Below, one piece after another: positions 23,221 through 34,000 of a stretch of DNA of 64,000 nt. Numbering within the stretch: position 1 is the stretch's first letter; each line of letters starts with the position of its first letter. The stretch comes from Molossus alvarezi. Taxonomy: Eukaryota; Chordata; Mammalia; Chiroptera; Molossidae. The notes under the pieces are model-generated. The model ran no database searches. It had not been told where the DNA came from and saw nothing but the letters and a program-made list of their open reading frames with translations. Where the stretch lies: contig CM073905.1 of NCBI GenBank assembly GCA_037176705.1, positions 28,614,986 to 28,678,985 on the forward strand, in the 5' to 3' direction. A program made the translations under genes and the position numbers.

Positions 23221-23769
23221 TAGGCATTACACATGGATTATTTCATCACAACCACCCCGCCAGGGAGGTACAATTATTATCATTAATGGATAATTAGGCT
23301 CGAAGAGGAAGTGGGACTCTCAGCACATACATCCCTTAGCTCCCTAATGTGGCAGAACTGGGATTAGAACCAGGGTTCGCGTTACCACCGAAGCTCATGC
23401 CTCAGTCACGATACTCTGTCCCTTTGTCCTCACTCTAGGAAAGACAAGCGTCAGCAAGAGAACGGGAGCAGGTGGCAGGCACGTCCAGAGGAGTGAGGGA
23501 TATTCTGTTCCTGCAACCTGAGCCGCAGGCACAGCCAACAGGATCAGGGCCACCTTGCAGGACCATTCTGTGGGGACAGTCCCTCCCTGGTCATAGAGCC
23601 AGATACCAGATTTCAGCTGTGATTATCTTGTCACTCACCACAGCCATGAAAGAATGCCATGGCTGGCTCTCCCTTCCCCCTTCCTGAGAGGGGAATCATA
23701 GAAGCTTGAGGACATGTGGGGGAGAGAGGGGTAGGGAAATAGGGAATAACAATGCAATAAAATTGCAAA

Positions 23770-23985
23770 ATTTTTAATAATGTGCACTGTGTGTCAGGCA
23801 CTGTTCTAAAGGCTTACAAGTATACTGACTTGTTTGATCTTCAAAATAATCTATAACATCATCCCCATTTTACAGATGAGGAAACTGAGGCCTAGAGGGT
23901 CTTAAAACTTACCCAAGATGATACAGCTAACAAGTGGCAGAGCTGGGATTTGAATCCAGGTGGCTGGCTCCTGAGCTCACTTTTT
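23770..23985 (-). repeat. MIR
   Basis: Nearly full-length reverse MIR: GTCAGGCACTGTTCTAAAGG, ATTTTACAGATGAGGAAACT and GCAGAGCTGGGATTTGAATC. Confidence 0.85.
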
Positions 23986-23999
23986 CAAAAACAAAACAA

Positions 24000-24216
24000 A
24001 ACCTTTTTATTGTAAAATAAGACAAGCAGAAAAACATACAGCATGCACAACTCAGAGAATAAGGCAAATACCCTTATATGTCTAAACACATGGGGTAAGA
24101 AATAGAACTTTGCCTGATACACCCCTCTCTGTGCCCTCTCCTAATCACAACCCCTCCCTCCCCCTCTCTGAAAGCAACTGCTATTTGGACGTAGATAGGA
24201 ATCATTTCCGTGTGTT

Positions 24217-24255
<39 letters not shown>

Positions 24256-24870
24256 CTTATCCTCACCCGAGGACATTTTTTGATATTTTTGTTCAGATAG
24301 AGTCGAAGGGAGAGAGAGAGAGAAACATCGACATGAAAGGGCCACATCGAGTGGTTGCCACCCACACGACCCAACCAGGGCCGGGGACAAACTGCAACCG
24401 AGGTATATGCCCTTAGCGGGAACCGAACCCGGGTCTCTCCGGACCGCAGGCCAACGCTCTAACCGCTGAGCCAAACCGGCCAGGGCCCGTGTGTTTCTTT
24501 ATGTTTTTTTTCACCCTAGACTCTGTGTAGTCAGGCCCATTTTTTTCTAACTTGATACCTCTTAAGCCTCTTTTAATCTACAAGTCCTCCCTCCATCTCT
24601 TAGTTTCTCCTGTAATTTATCAGTTGAAGGACTCAAGCCTGTGGAGCTTCCCAGTCTGATTTTGCTAATGGAATACTCGCAGTACACTCAACATGCTCCG
24701 CTGTCCTCTGGATTTCCTGCCAATTGCCCACTGGCTCTAGACGCGTGATCAGACTCGAGTTTGATCCTTTTGGCAAGCCCCCAAGGGTTGTGTTCTTCTA
24801 TCAGGGGCACGGGATGTCTGTTTTTCTCTGTCTTTTGATCATAATCATGCTCTTACCCACATTGCTACAG
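24000..24870. mobile_element. old L1-like sequence split by a VES SINE
   Basis: Phrases such as GGGGTAAGAAATAGAACTTT, GATTTTGCTAATGGAATACT and GTGATCAGACTCGAGTTTGA resemble old L1M sequence I have seen in mammals. The VES at 24222-24486 interrupts it. Orientation and subfamily are not settled. Confidence 0.4.
24222..24486 (-). mobile_element. VES SINE, young subtype
   Basis: Full-length reverse copy with a long T run (poly(A) tail) at its left end and the head CCCTGGCCGGTTTGGCTCAG at its right end. The target-site duplication CCGTGTGTTTCTTT lies at 24208-24221 and 24487-24500 without mismatch. It splits an older L1-like sequence. Confidence 0.95.
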
Positions 24871-25133
24871 GGACATTTCCCGGCTGCCCTCGGCTGCCCT
24901 GTGGTTTGCTCCACCCTCAAAACCTACCTGCCCCAAAGGTGAGCCTGTCATAGGCACCAAGGTTTCTGCTGCCTTGGGCCTGGTTCACACAAGAAGGCAG
25001 CCCCTCAGAGGTCGCCCCTGAGCCTCTCCGCACTCCAAGGCCTACAGGGATTGGGCCCTGCCTCCCTGATGAGCGTCATCTCTCTCTGCATCTCCCTTCT
25101 GGCCCGTACACGCAGATGGAATTCGGCTTCGTT

Positions 25134-25528
25134 CCAGTCAGGGCACATACCTAGGTTGTGGATTCACTCCCCTGTCAGTTCGTGTCTAGGAGGCAACCAA
25201 TTGAGTTTTCTTTCACTCAATCTCTCTCTCTCTCTCAAAACATATTCTCAGCCCTGGCCACTTTGGCTGAGCAGTTAGAGCCTCGGTCCTGGAACCAAAG
25301 GGTCGTGGGTTTGATTCTGGTCAAGGGCACATATCTAGGTTGTGGGTTTGATCCCTGGCCCGTCAGGGTCACGCGGGGGGCAACCAATCAATGTGTCTTT
25401 CTCACATTGATGTTTCTCTCTCCCTCCCTCCTTTCCACTGTCTCTAAAAATCAATGGAAAAATGTCCTCGGATAAGGATTAACAACAACAACAAAAAAAA
25501 ATCCTCAGATGGGGATTAAAAAAGAAAA
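25134..25528 (+). mobile_element. 5'-truncated VES SINE, split by a second SINE
   Basis: The element starts mid-body (CCAGTCAGGGCACATACC), runs to CATATTCTCA at 25250, and its tail (ATCCTCAGATGGGGATTAAAA) resumes at 25501. The interruption is a complete VES copy in the same orientation. Confidence 0.8.
25251..25500 (+). mobile_element. VES SINE nested in a VES SINE
   Basis: Full-length copy from GCCCTGGCCACTTTGGCTG to an AACAACAACAAC-type tail. It was inserted into the 3' tail of an older VES element, which dates it as the younger of the two. Confidence 0.88.
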
Positions 25529-25785
25529 GAATTCCTGTCTGGGATATGTCCTTCTAGGAAAATGAGTCTTAGTCTTAGAAAATAACAGAACCCTTTCTTC
25601 AAACAATCTTACTAAGCACCCCTAAATATAAGACAAGTTCAAGAAAGGAATTCTAGTTTCAGTATTGGTGGAGGCGGAAGCCCACCCTGCCCTTGTGCCG
25701 CCCCTTGTCCTGAGCTTGAGGGTTCCTCTGAACAGTGGCCTGGCTATGTGGTCAGGTTGCTTTATCAAAGCCACCATGTCTATTT

Positions 25786-26010
25786 AAAAAAAAAAAAATT
25801 TTTTTCTTTATTGATTTTAGAGAGAGAGGAAAGGAGAGGGAGGGAGAGATAGATACATCGATGAGAGAGAACATCGACTGGCCGCCTTCTGCATGCCCCC
25901 CCACCAGGGATCGGGCCCATACCCTGGGCATATGCCTTGACCAGGAATCAAACTGACGACCTCTTGGTGCATGGGTCAATGCTCAACCACTGAGCCACAC
26001 CTGCCGGGTC
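25786..26010 (-). mobile_element. VES SINE, older subtype
   Basis: Reverse copy with the tail TTTATTGATTTTAGAGAGAG and head GGCTCAGTGGTTGAGC. A short duplication TGTCTATTT flanks it at 25777-25785 and 26013-26021. Confidence 0.9.
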
Positions 26011-26524
26011 CGTGTCTATTTTTTTAAGAGGCCATACTAGAGACAGGAGGGTCCTGCCTGATACCCTAGCTCTACTCTTTCCCTATGGTGCCCCAGGGGC
26101 TCATCCTGTCGGCTAAGAGAGATGCCCACAGAAGCCCTCTTTCCACAGATTGCTTCTCTGGCCCTCCAAAAACATTGCATTTCTAAAACAGTGCAGATCT
26201 GGGGTCTCTGGGCAAAGCTAAGTGGGCACCGGAGCAGGCAGGGCTGCAGGAGGCTGCAGGGCTCAGAGCCAACGGCTTAGTCTCACAAATGGATTATTAG
26301 AGTGAATTTGGAGCTCCCAACCTGCTGTCCACGGGGACATAGGGATTACCTAGGCCTCTGGCAGGGGCCCAAACCTTTCCCACATTCCATGCCAAGGCTA
26401 AGAACAAGGATCGTCCCTGGGCCACAACATATGGGCACGGGATTGTCCACTTCCAGCCTTTAGCCCTCAGCACCCTCCCCCCAGCCACTGGAAGCACACC
26501 TGCCTTCCAGTGTCCGGGATTTAT

Positions 26525-26697
26525 AGCAGTGTATTCAAACTGTGGTCCACAGACCGGGCAGCATATCCCCTGGGAGCTTGTTAGAGATGCAGATTCATGG
26601 ACCCCACCCCAAACACTAAATCAGAATCGCCAGATCTGTGGCTTAATAAATCCTCCAGGTGATTCTTATGCACACTAAAGTTGAAGAACCATTGGCT
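26525..26697 (+). mobile_element. MER5A (non-autonomous hAT)
   Basis: TTCAAACTGTGGTCCACAGA, GGGAGCTTGTTAGAGATGCA, CCTCCAGGTGATTCTTATGC and a terminal AGTTGAAGAACCATTG follow the MER5A consensus nearly end to end. Confidence 0.87.
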
Positions 26698-26929
26698 TGG
26701 AGTAAGTACCTGGGTCATCCCACACCCCTGTCTGATTATATACCTCAGGCCTGTCCAAGATTCCGGGAACTTCTACCCACAGACTTCTTTGGACTCCTTC
26801 AAGCCTTCACATATCTAAATTAATTACAGTGATTCCAATGGATTGTTTAATATTACTACATAGCACAATTCCACTGCAGTTGTGTCCATAGCAACCCCTG
26901 GAGGAGCGCAGTGCAATGCCCTGCGAGCT

Positions 26930-27068
26930 CTTCCTGTGGACTTTATAACACTTTATTATCCCCATATCACATCTGAGGAAACGAAGGTTCAGAGAGGGGA
27001 CATGACTGGCCCGAAGTCACACAGCAAATAAACCCAGAGCCTAACTACTCTACCATTCTACTTCCTGC
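26930..27068 (-). repeat. MIR
   Basis: ATCTGAGGAAACGAAGGTTC and CGAAGTCACACAGCAAATAA match reverse MIR. Confidence 0.75.
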
Positions 27069-27579
27069 TCAGTGGAGGGGATGGCAGATGTCTGTCCCCT
27101 CACACACACAGGGATTTCCTGCAGGGCCAAAACCTTGTCATCACTTCCTCAGGAAAGCATCCCTGACCTCTCAGAGAAGACCAGGCCTCCTCATTATACC
27201 CTACTGAAGGTCCCTGCCTTTTCTTAATAGAGGCATCACAGTTTGTATTCATAGAACAATGTGATTATTTCATGTCTGTTTCCCTGACTGGTATCCAGTA
27301 AGACAGGAAGTGGGGCAGACCCTGCTAGGTGCTTGCCCAATCGCCATTCTTTTTCTTATACAGCAAGCCCTGGAGTAATGTTTTGCTTGGTGAGAGGCTT
27401 AGGAACTTAAATCTGGTTTATATCAATTAGTCTATGGTAAAATTGCTTTCATCACGTCATTTCGCTTCTAGTCGCAGAACCTATTGACAACATTAAGTGA
27501 GGACTTAGTGTAGAACCTGACTTTATTTGTGGTAGCTGCGTACCTGGCTAAATCACTATAACCCCCCATGTCCCTTGCA

Positions 27580-27672
27580 GTTAAAGGTACCAGGCTCTGG
27601 CTTCTGAGGTCTGTGAGGAAGTGGCTGGGTATCTAGTAGGTGTTCAATAAATGCATGTTGAATGCAGGGAAG
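27580..27672 (+). repeat. L2/MIR 3' end
   Basis: TAGTAGGTGTTCAATAAATG followed by CATGTTGAATG is the typical L2 end. Confidence 0.6.
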
Positions 27673-27761
27673 TTCAGGCAGTACTGTACGTGCAGTTGGT
27701 ACTCAGGAAACATGTCATCTAACCAGACCCCCATGGCAGCCATGATCTTGGAAATCTTTTT

Positions 27762-28017
27762 TTTTTTTTTTTTTTTTTTATCCTCACCTGAGGACTTTTT
27801 TCCATTTTTTGTTCAGGTAGAGTGGGAGGGAGAGAGAGAGAGAGAGACAGAGAGAAACATCGATGTGAAAGGGACACATCGAGTGGCTGCCACCCGCACA
27901 ACCGACCAGGGCCGGGGACAAACTGCAGCCAAGGCACGCGCCCTTAGCGGGAACCGAACCCGGGTCTCTCAGGACCGCAGGCCGACGCTCTAACCGCTGA
28001 GCCAAACCGGCCAGGGC
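27762..28017 (-). mobile_element. VES SINE, young subtype, at the CABP1 poly(A) site
   Basis: Full-length copy in the same orientation as CABP1. The perfect 14-bp target-site duplication TTGGAAATCTTTTT lies at 27748-27761 and 28018-28031. The second copy overlaps the CABP1 AATAAA signal. Head and boxes look intact, so this is a recent insertion. Confidence 0.95.
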
Positions 28018-28444
28018 TTGGAAATCTTTTTATTGGTTCTGAGATAACAAGGCAGAGGCGAGCTGGGATGGGCACAGAGCTAAGGAGGGCAGCAAGAGGC
28101 TTTGCCCCAGGGCAGACATGCTATGTGGGATCTGCTGGCGGGCTCCCTGGCCCACCCAGCCAGCAGTGGCTGGGTACATGGCACTTGGCGCCTTGCATGA
28201 CCTCTGCGGGCTTGGCACTGTGGCCTCCTTGTCGGCGGGCGCCCCCTTTCCAGTTGCAGGAGTTGTGAGTCTTTCACAGTGCGGAGGGGTGGGGGTCCGG
28301 GGTGGGCACCTCCCCGGGGTGCAGGCAGGCCCCATTCGCCAGTATATCCTGGGCTCTCGGCAGCGACAGCGGCGGCAGGGTGAGGTCCGCTCCTCTTCTC
28401 CCCACCTGTGGGAGCTTGGCAGTCCTGGAGGGGCCCTGGCAGCC
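28018..28444 (-). other. CABP1: CABP1 3' untranslated region
   Basis: About 425 nt lie between the CABP1 stop and the AATAAA at 28029-28034. GC-rich, no repeats seen. It ends at the target-site duplication of a VES SINE. Confidence 0.75.
28029..28034 (-). promoter_or_regulatory. CABP1: CABP1 poly(A) signal AATAAA
   Basis: On the CABP1 strand the sequence is CAGAACCAATAAAAAGATTTCC. The hexamer overlaps the last bases of a 14-bp target-site duplication, and a SINE begins 11 nt beyond it, where cleavage would be expected. Confidence 0.8.
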
Positions 28445-28470
28445 TCAGCGGGACATCATCCGGACAAACT
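28445..28470 (-). CDS. CABP1: CABP1 last coding exon
   Basis: Only 26 coding nt follow the acceptor CTCTCCAG|AG. They encode EFVRMMSR and the stop TGA at 28445-28447. The preceding intron is about 3 kb and contains a large tetranucleotide-rich tract and an L1 fragment. Confidence 0.95.
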
Positions 28471-30968
28471 CTGGAGAGTACAGCAGAGGGTGGGGAGAAA
28501 GCAGCTGTCAGTGCCCAGCTCAGGACGCTGCCTCCAAATCTCCCTCAGATCTGTGTCCCCCTCTCCATTGCCACTGCTCCTGACTCCATGCTGGTCCCCC
28601 ACATCCGTGCGGCCTCTTCCAGTCCATCTTACACAGCAGCAAGCTCCAACTTTCTAAGCTGCATGTCTAACCCCCTTCTTAAACCTCTCACGGATCCCCA
28701 CGGACAATGTCCCATATCTTGACATGACCTCGGGGCCCTCCCTGTTCTGGTCCCAGCTGGCATCTCCAGCCTCATCCCTCCCCACTCACCCCTGGTCTCA
28801 TGCTCCAACTACACAGCTCTCTCTCTCTCTTTCAGCACCTTTGGAGCCACGGGCTTCCTCTCACCCCTTCTTACCTCGCAGCTTTCCTGCAACTTGTCCC
28901 CTCTCCCTTCCTTTTTTCAAACTAGACTTGATTTTTTTTTTAGAGCAGTTTTAGGTTCACAGCAAAATTAAGCAGAAAGTGCGGAGATTCCCATAGACTC
29001 CCTGCCTCCACACAGGCACAACCTCCACTGTATCAGCACCCGCTGGAGGGGGACAACTGTTACAACTGATGACCCGACACTGACTCGTCACTGTCACCCC
29101 AAGTCCAGTTTACATGAGGGCTCCCTCGGGGTGGCGTCCATCCTGTGGGGTTTGACAAGTGTATAATGTATCCGCCATTACTGTCCCGTACAGGGCTCTG
29201 CACTAAAAGTCCTCTGTGCTCTCTGTCCCTCCCTCCCTCCCTGCACAGCCCCCAGCGACCACTGGTCTTTATTCTGTCTCCAGAATTTTGCCTGTTTCAG
29301 CATGTCATGTGGTGGGAGTCATGCAGTAGGTGGCCTTTCCAGACGGGCTTCTTTCACTCAGTGCTATGAGTTTAGGTTTCCTCCGAATCTTCTCGCAGCT
29401 TGATAGCTCGTTTCTTCTTAGCTCTGAATAACATTCCACTGTCTGGATAGACCACAGTTTATTTATCCATTCATGTACTAAAGTAACCATTTTGGTTACT
29501 TCCAGGTTTGGGCAATTATGAATAAAACTGTTATAAACATCCATGTGCAGGTTTCATTTAGATACATATTTCTTCCTTCTTTTTCACCTGGTAGCTCCTT
29601 CTCATTTCTTAGGGCTCTATTTATTTACAGCCTCCTCCAGAAAGCCTTCCCTAATCCCCCTCCAGCCTGGCACAGGTGCCCCCTCTGTACCCCACATCCC
29701 GCTATACTTCCCTCAAAACAGCATGAACTATACTGTTGGCTTCTGTTTTCCTTGCTGATCTCAGGTTCCTTGAGGTGGCGGTCAGGTCTCAGCACACAGA
29801 GGGGTACAGTACATGCTGGTAGAATAAATGGGGGATGCTGGGTTTTCAGGGAAGGGCGGTCATCTGTGGGGGCACATACCTGGCCACAGGACATCCTGAG
29901 ATGTTCAGATCTGGTGGTAGCAAAGCCTTCTTTCCATCTAGCCATACTACTCAACCTTGAAGAACAACTACTCCCCATAAAAGGCCTCCCAACCTTTGTG
30001 TTCTGGACACACAGTTTGACACACAGTTATCCTGCCTTTCTGCTTAGAACTCAAGTATCTGGAGTACAAAGTCATTGTGTTACTGTATTTTTCCCCTGTA
30101 TCTCATAGTGTTGCAAATGGTGTCGTGCACAGTGCTACATGGGGTTGAGATTCCGGGCCTGGATTTATGACACAGCCCTGACTCTTACTAGTTAGGCAAT
30201 CTCCAGCAAGTTATATTACTTCTCTGAGCCTCAGTTTCCTCATCTCATGAGGTAATAACAGTGCAATCCATAGAGTCATTGTGACATTTGAGTGAGATAA
30301 AATATGTAAAGCTACTCAGTATAGTGACTGGTACATAATACGTTTACAATAAATGATAACTATTATGATTATTACTGATTCCTTAAAAAAAAAACTTTCA
30401 TGGAGCATTAGCTATGTGCCAGGTACTGAGTTATGTGGAAAATGCAGAGATAAAGAAAATGAGGTTCCTCTTTTGAAAAAATTCAGAGTCAAGCAGAGAG
30501 ACAATGATAAGTAGCAGTTAGTGGACAGTGTGAAGAACAAAGGTGACCCTGAGGTGCTGCGAGGCCCAGAAAAGAGGAAGTTCCATCTGGAGAATCAGGG
30601 ATGAAGGGCTGAACGAAGTGTCCCACGGCTGGATCTTGAAGGATGAATAGAATTGAGCCCAAGTGAACAATAAACGAAAAGACATCCTGATAAAAAGAAC
30701 AGTGTGTTCAAACGGGAGCCTAGCAGGTTCATGGACCACAAGTACTTCAGGGAGGCTGTAGGTGCGATGGGAGTGAAGGAACGGTCAGAGCTGCAGCTGG
30801 GGAGGCGAGCAATGGTCCGATTAGGGGCCTGAGTATCAGTTTGAGAAATGTGGCATTCCGAAAATATCTTCCATGGCTGGAGAAACATGGACAGACAGGT
30901 GGATAGAGATGGATGGGGAAGACAGACACAGGGATGGATGAGTAGATGGATACTGATGGGGAAATGAC

Positions 30969-31024
<56 letters not shown>

Positions 31025-34000
31025 AGATAGATAAGTTAGAAATAGAGGCAGATGGTTAGAGACATAAATATGTGAATGAAATGTAGAGACAGACAGAAGC
31101 ATAGAGAGATGTACATAGGTAGATGGGTGCATGGATGAATGCATGGGTGAATTATAAAAGAATGAGTAGATGCATGGGTGGATAGATAAGTGCATGGTTC
31201 TATGGATAACTGTTTGGAAATGGACGCGTGGATAAATAGGCACCTGGACAGACGAAGAGATGGATGTATGAATAGATGGAATGGATGGATGGATATAGAC
31301 ATGGGAGACAAGATTAGAGTGTTGCATGGATGGAAGACTGGCAGGATGGAAGAGTAGGGGATGGAAAACTGGGAGTGGATTGATGGTTGCATGATAGATA
31401 TAGGTTGGAGGGCTCCATGCACGGCCACTTTCTCTCCCACTTTCAAGCCCCACCTACCTTCAAAGTCCACTCGGCCATCCCCATTGAGGTCCACGTCTCG
31501 GATAATTTCCTCTATGTCTCGGTGTCCCACCTGATGACCCAGGAGTTTCCTCATGGCTTCTCGTAACTCACTGGTGCTTATCTCCCCATCACCATTGGTG
31601 TCAAACTACAGAGGGCAGGAAGGAGGGAGGGGTAGCTACAACACGGAGACTGTGGAAAACAGATCTGAAGGCTGAGCTCCTTCTCCAGAGTCATTGTCCC
31701 CCTCCCCCCAGAGACCCTTCTCCGTCCAAGTACCTTCCCTGGTCCGGGACCCTGGATTCAGGTTTCTTTCAAGTTGCCATCCTGGGGTTGGGATTCTCAC
31801 AACCTACCCACCCCTGCCTGTCCACTGCCCATCACTCACCTCTCGGAAAGCATCTCGCAGTTCCTTTACCCCAATCATATCTGCCGTCTCTGCCAGGAGT
31901 TTAGGTCCCATTAGCTCCACAAAGTCATCAAAATCCACATGGCCACCCACTGGGGACAAAAGAAAGAGCTGGGTCATCTATCTAACCATTCCCCTCCTCC
32001 AACTAGGCAAAGGAGGGCACTACCAACCCCTCCCTCACCTGCCCAGAGCCAAATCCAAAGTTTAACCAAAAGCCAAATGATGGCAGAGAGCTGACCATGG
32101 ACAGGTGGTTTGTCAAAGAATGGCTCAGGGAAGTGGCCAGGGGTTGACAAAGGGAACAAGTCAGGAAGTGGACAGAGGTGGATATGGATGAGAAAAAGAA
32201 ACATTCGGTCACAGAAACAGGCAAAGCAAAGAATTTCAAGACAGAGACAGAGAGGGAGGCAGAGAGGGAGGCACTATAGTAGGTACAAGTGTCAGAGACC
32301 TGACACCCAACATGGCCTGCTCACAACAGCTTCCCACCAGTGACTGACAGTTCAGGGATAAATGCCCAGGTGAGGGCTGGGGATAACTCTGAGGTGGGCT
32401 GCTACACTAACTCCGGAGCTCGCCAGCAGAACTAGACTCTGGTCGGTTGTAGCTGGCTTGAGAATGCACTCTTGGCTGGCTCCTTCTCTTCCCTGTCTCA
32501 CTTCCCTATTCCCCACCTACGTGCACTTTCAAATTCTCTTCTCGGGCTTGCTTCTGGGAGAACCCAGACTGAGAGGAGGACATGGTAATAATAGCATTTC
32601 TCCATTCCACTCTCGTTGTGTGTCAGCATTGGGCTGTTTTAAACGTATTCCCTAATTGATTTCCTGTGCTTCACTCCCCCTGCTACACCCCTCATTTTCC
32701 AGGTGAGGAAATGGAGGCTCAGGGAGGGTAAGTGGTTTTCCCCAGGTCACAAAGCCGGAAAGAGGAGGGCCCAGAATTTGAACCCAGGACAGTCTCACTG
32801 CAAAGGACTGCAAAGGCGAGGACAGGAAGGGAAGGAGGTGCCCGGTAGCGGGACTCACGGTTCATGTTGATCTGCTGGGACAGCTCAATAAGCTCCATCT
32901 CGGTGGGCATGTAGCCCATGGTGCGCATGCAGTTGCCCAAGTCCCGGCAGTTGATGTAGCCATCCTTGTCTTTGTCAAATTCTCGGAAGGCCTCTCGGAG
33001 CTCTGGGGAAGGTAACAAAGGTGGACATGGTTACGGGTGGGACCTGCCGAGCTTCTGGGGCCAAAGGCAGCCATCGGGCCCACCAGCCCAGAGAGCCAGG
33101 CCCGGGAGCTGCCCAATACTGTGCACTCCTCCAAACCCTTGCCCCACAGAGAATGCCCGGCTCCATACCAGGCCCTGCCCTCAGAGACCAGGGGCTCTCT
33201 GCCTCTCTCCCACCAACCTCCCTTCCCTCAGCTTCCTGGATGGCTGAGTCCCGCTTCCCCCTAAGAGGCCAGGTCTTACCTTCAATTTCCTCTGGCCGCA
33301 GTGATCTGTCCTGAAACAAAAGAATGTGTCCTATTAGCAGCTGTGAGGGGCCCGAAGTCACAAAACGCCCAACCTGAGGGCCATGCACGTAAATGGCAGC
33401 AGGCACTGGGTGGGGGGTGACGGGGCTGCAGCAGAGCATGCCTGGACCACGTCCTTGAGGGGAAAATGTGCACCCCCACATCTCCCATCATCATGGCAGA
33501 TGCCCAGAGACCCAAGAGCCCCAGCTAGACTGTGCCCAGCCCCTTGCTCCAGACACAAGAATGCATCAGAGAACAGAGCTGGTCCAGAGGCAAAAACCTG
33601 TAAATGAAACAGGGTCAGCGGGAGGTCACAACAGAGAGGAGGCCTGCAAGGTAATGGGATGAGGGGCTGGAAGGGAGCAAAAGCAGGGACTGGACAGGCA
33701 GCCCAAGAGGGAGGAGGAGAGGGGGACCCGAGGGTGTGGAGGGAAGGATTAGGGCTGTGCCCTGCTTCCTGGGCACTGCTCTACCTTCTCCAATTTGACC
33801 CCCATCCTATGCCCGGCCCTGTCACAGGACACAGCATAGGAGCCTGGGGGCTGCCAGTGTCTCTGGCTGCCGCCGGGCTCAAAAGTACACATGTCAAGCC
33901 TCGAGCAGTGCCCAGGTCTCCTTGGGAATTAGGAAACCCTGGGGATAGGCATCACAACAGATGGCAGCAGAAGTCGCTAAAGAACAGGCCCAGAGGATGC

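Noticed and set aside
30968..31453. 161-codon frame rich in HPS/SIYLSI repeats
   Set aside because: It is a translation of the tetranucleotide tract in the last CABP1 intron.
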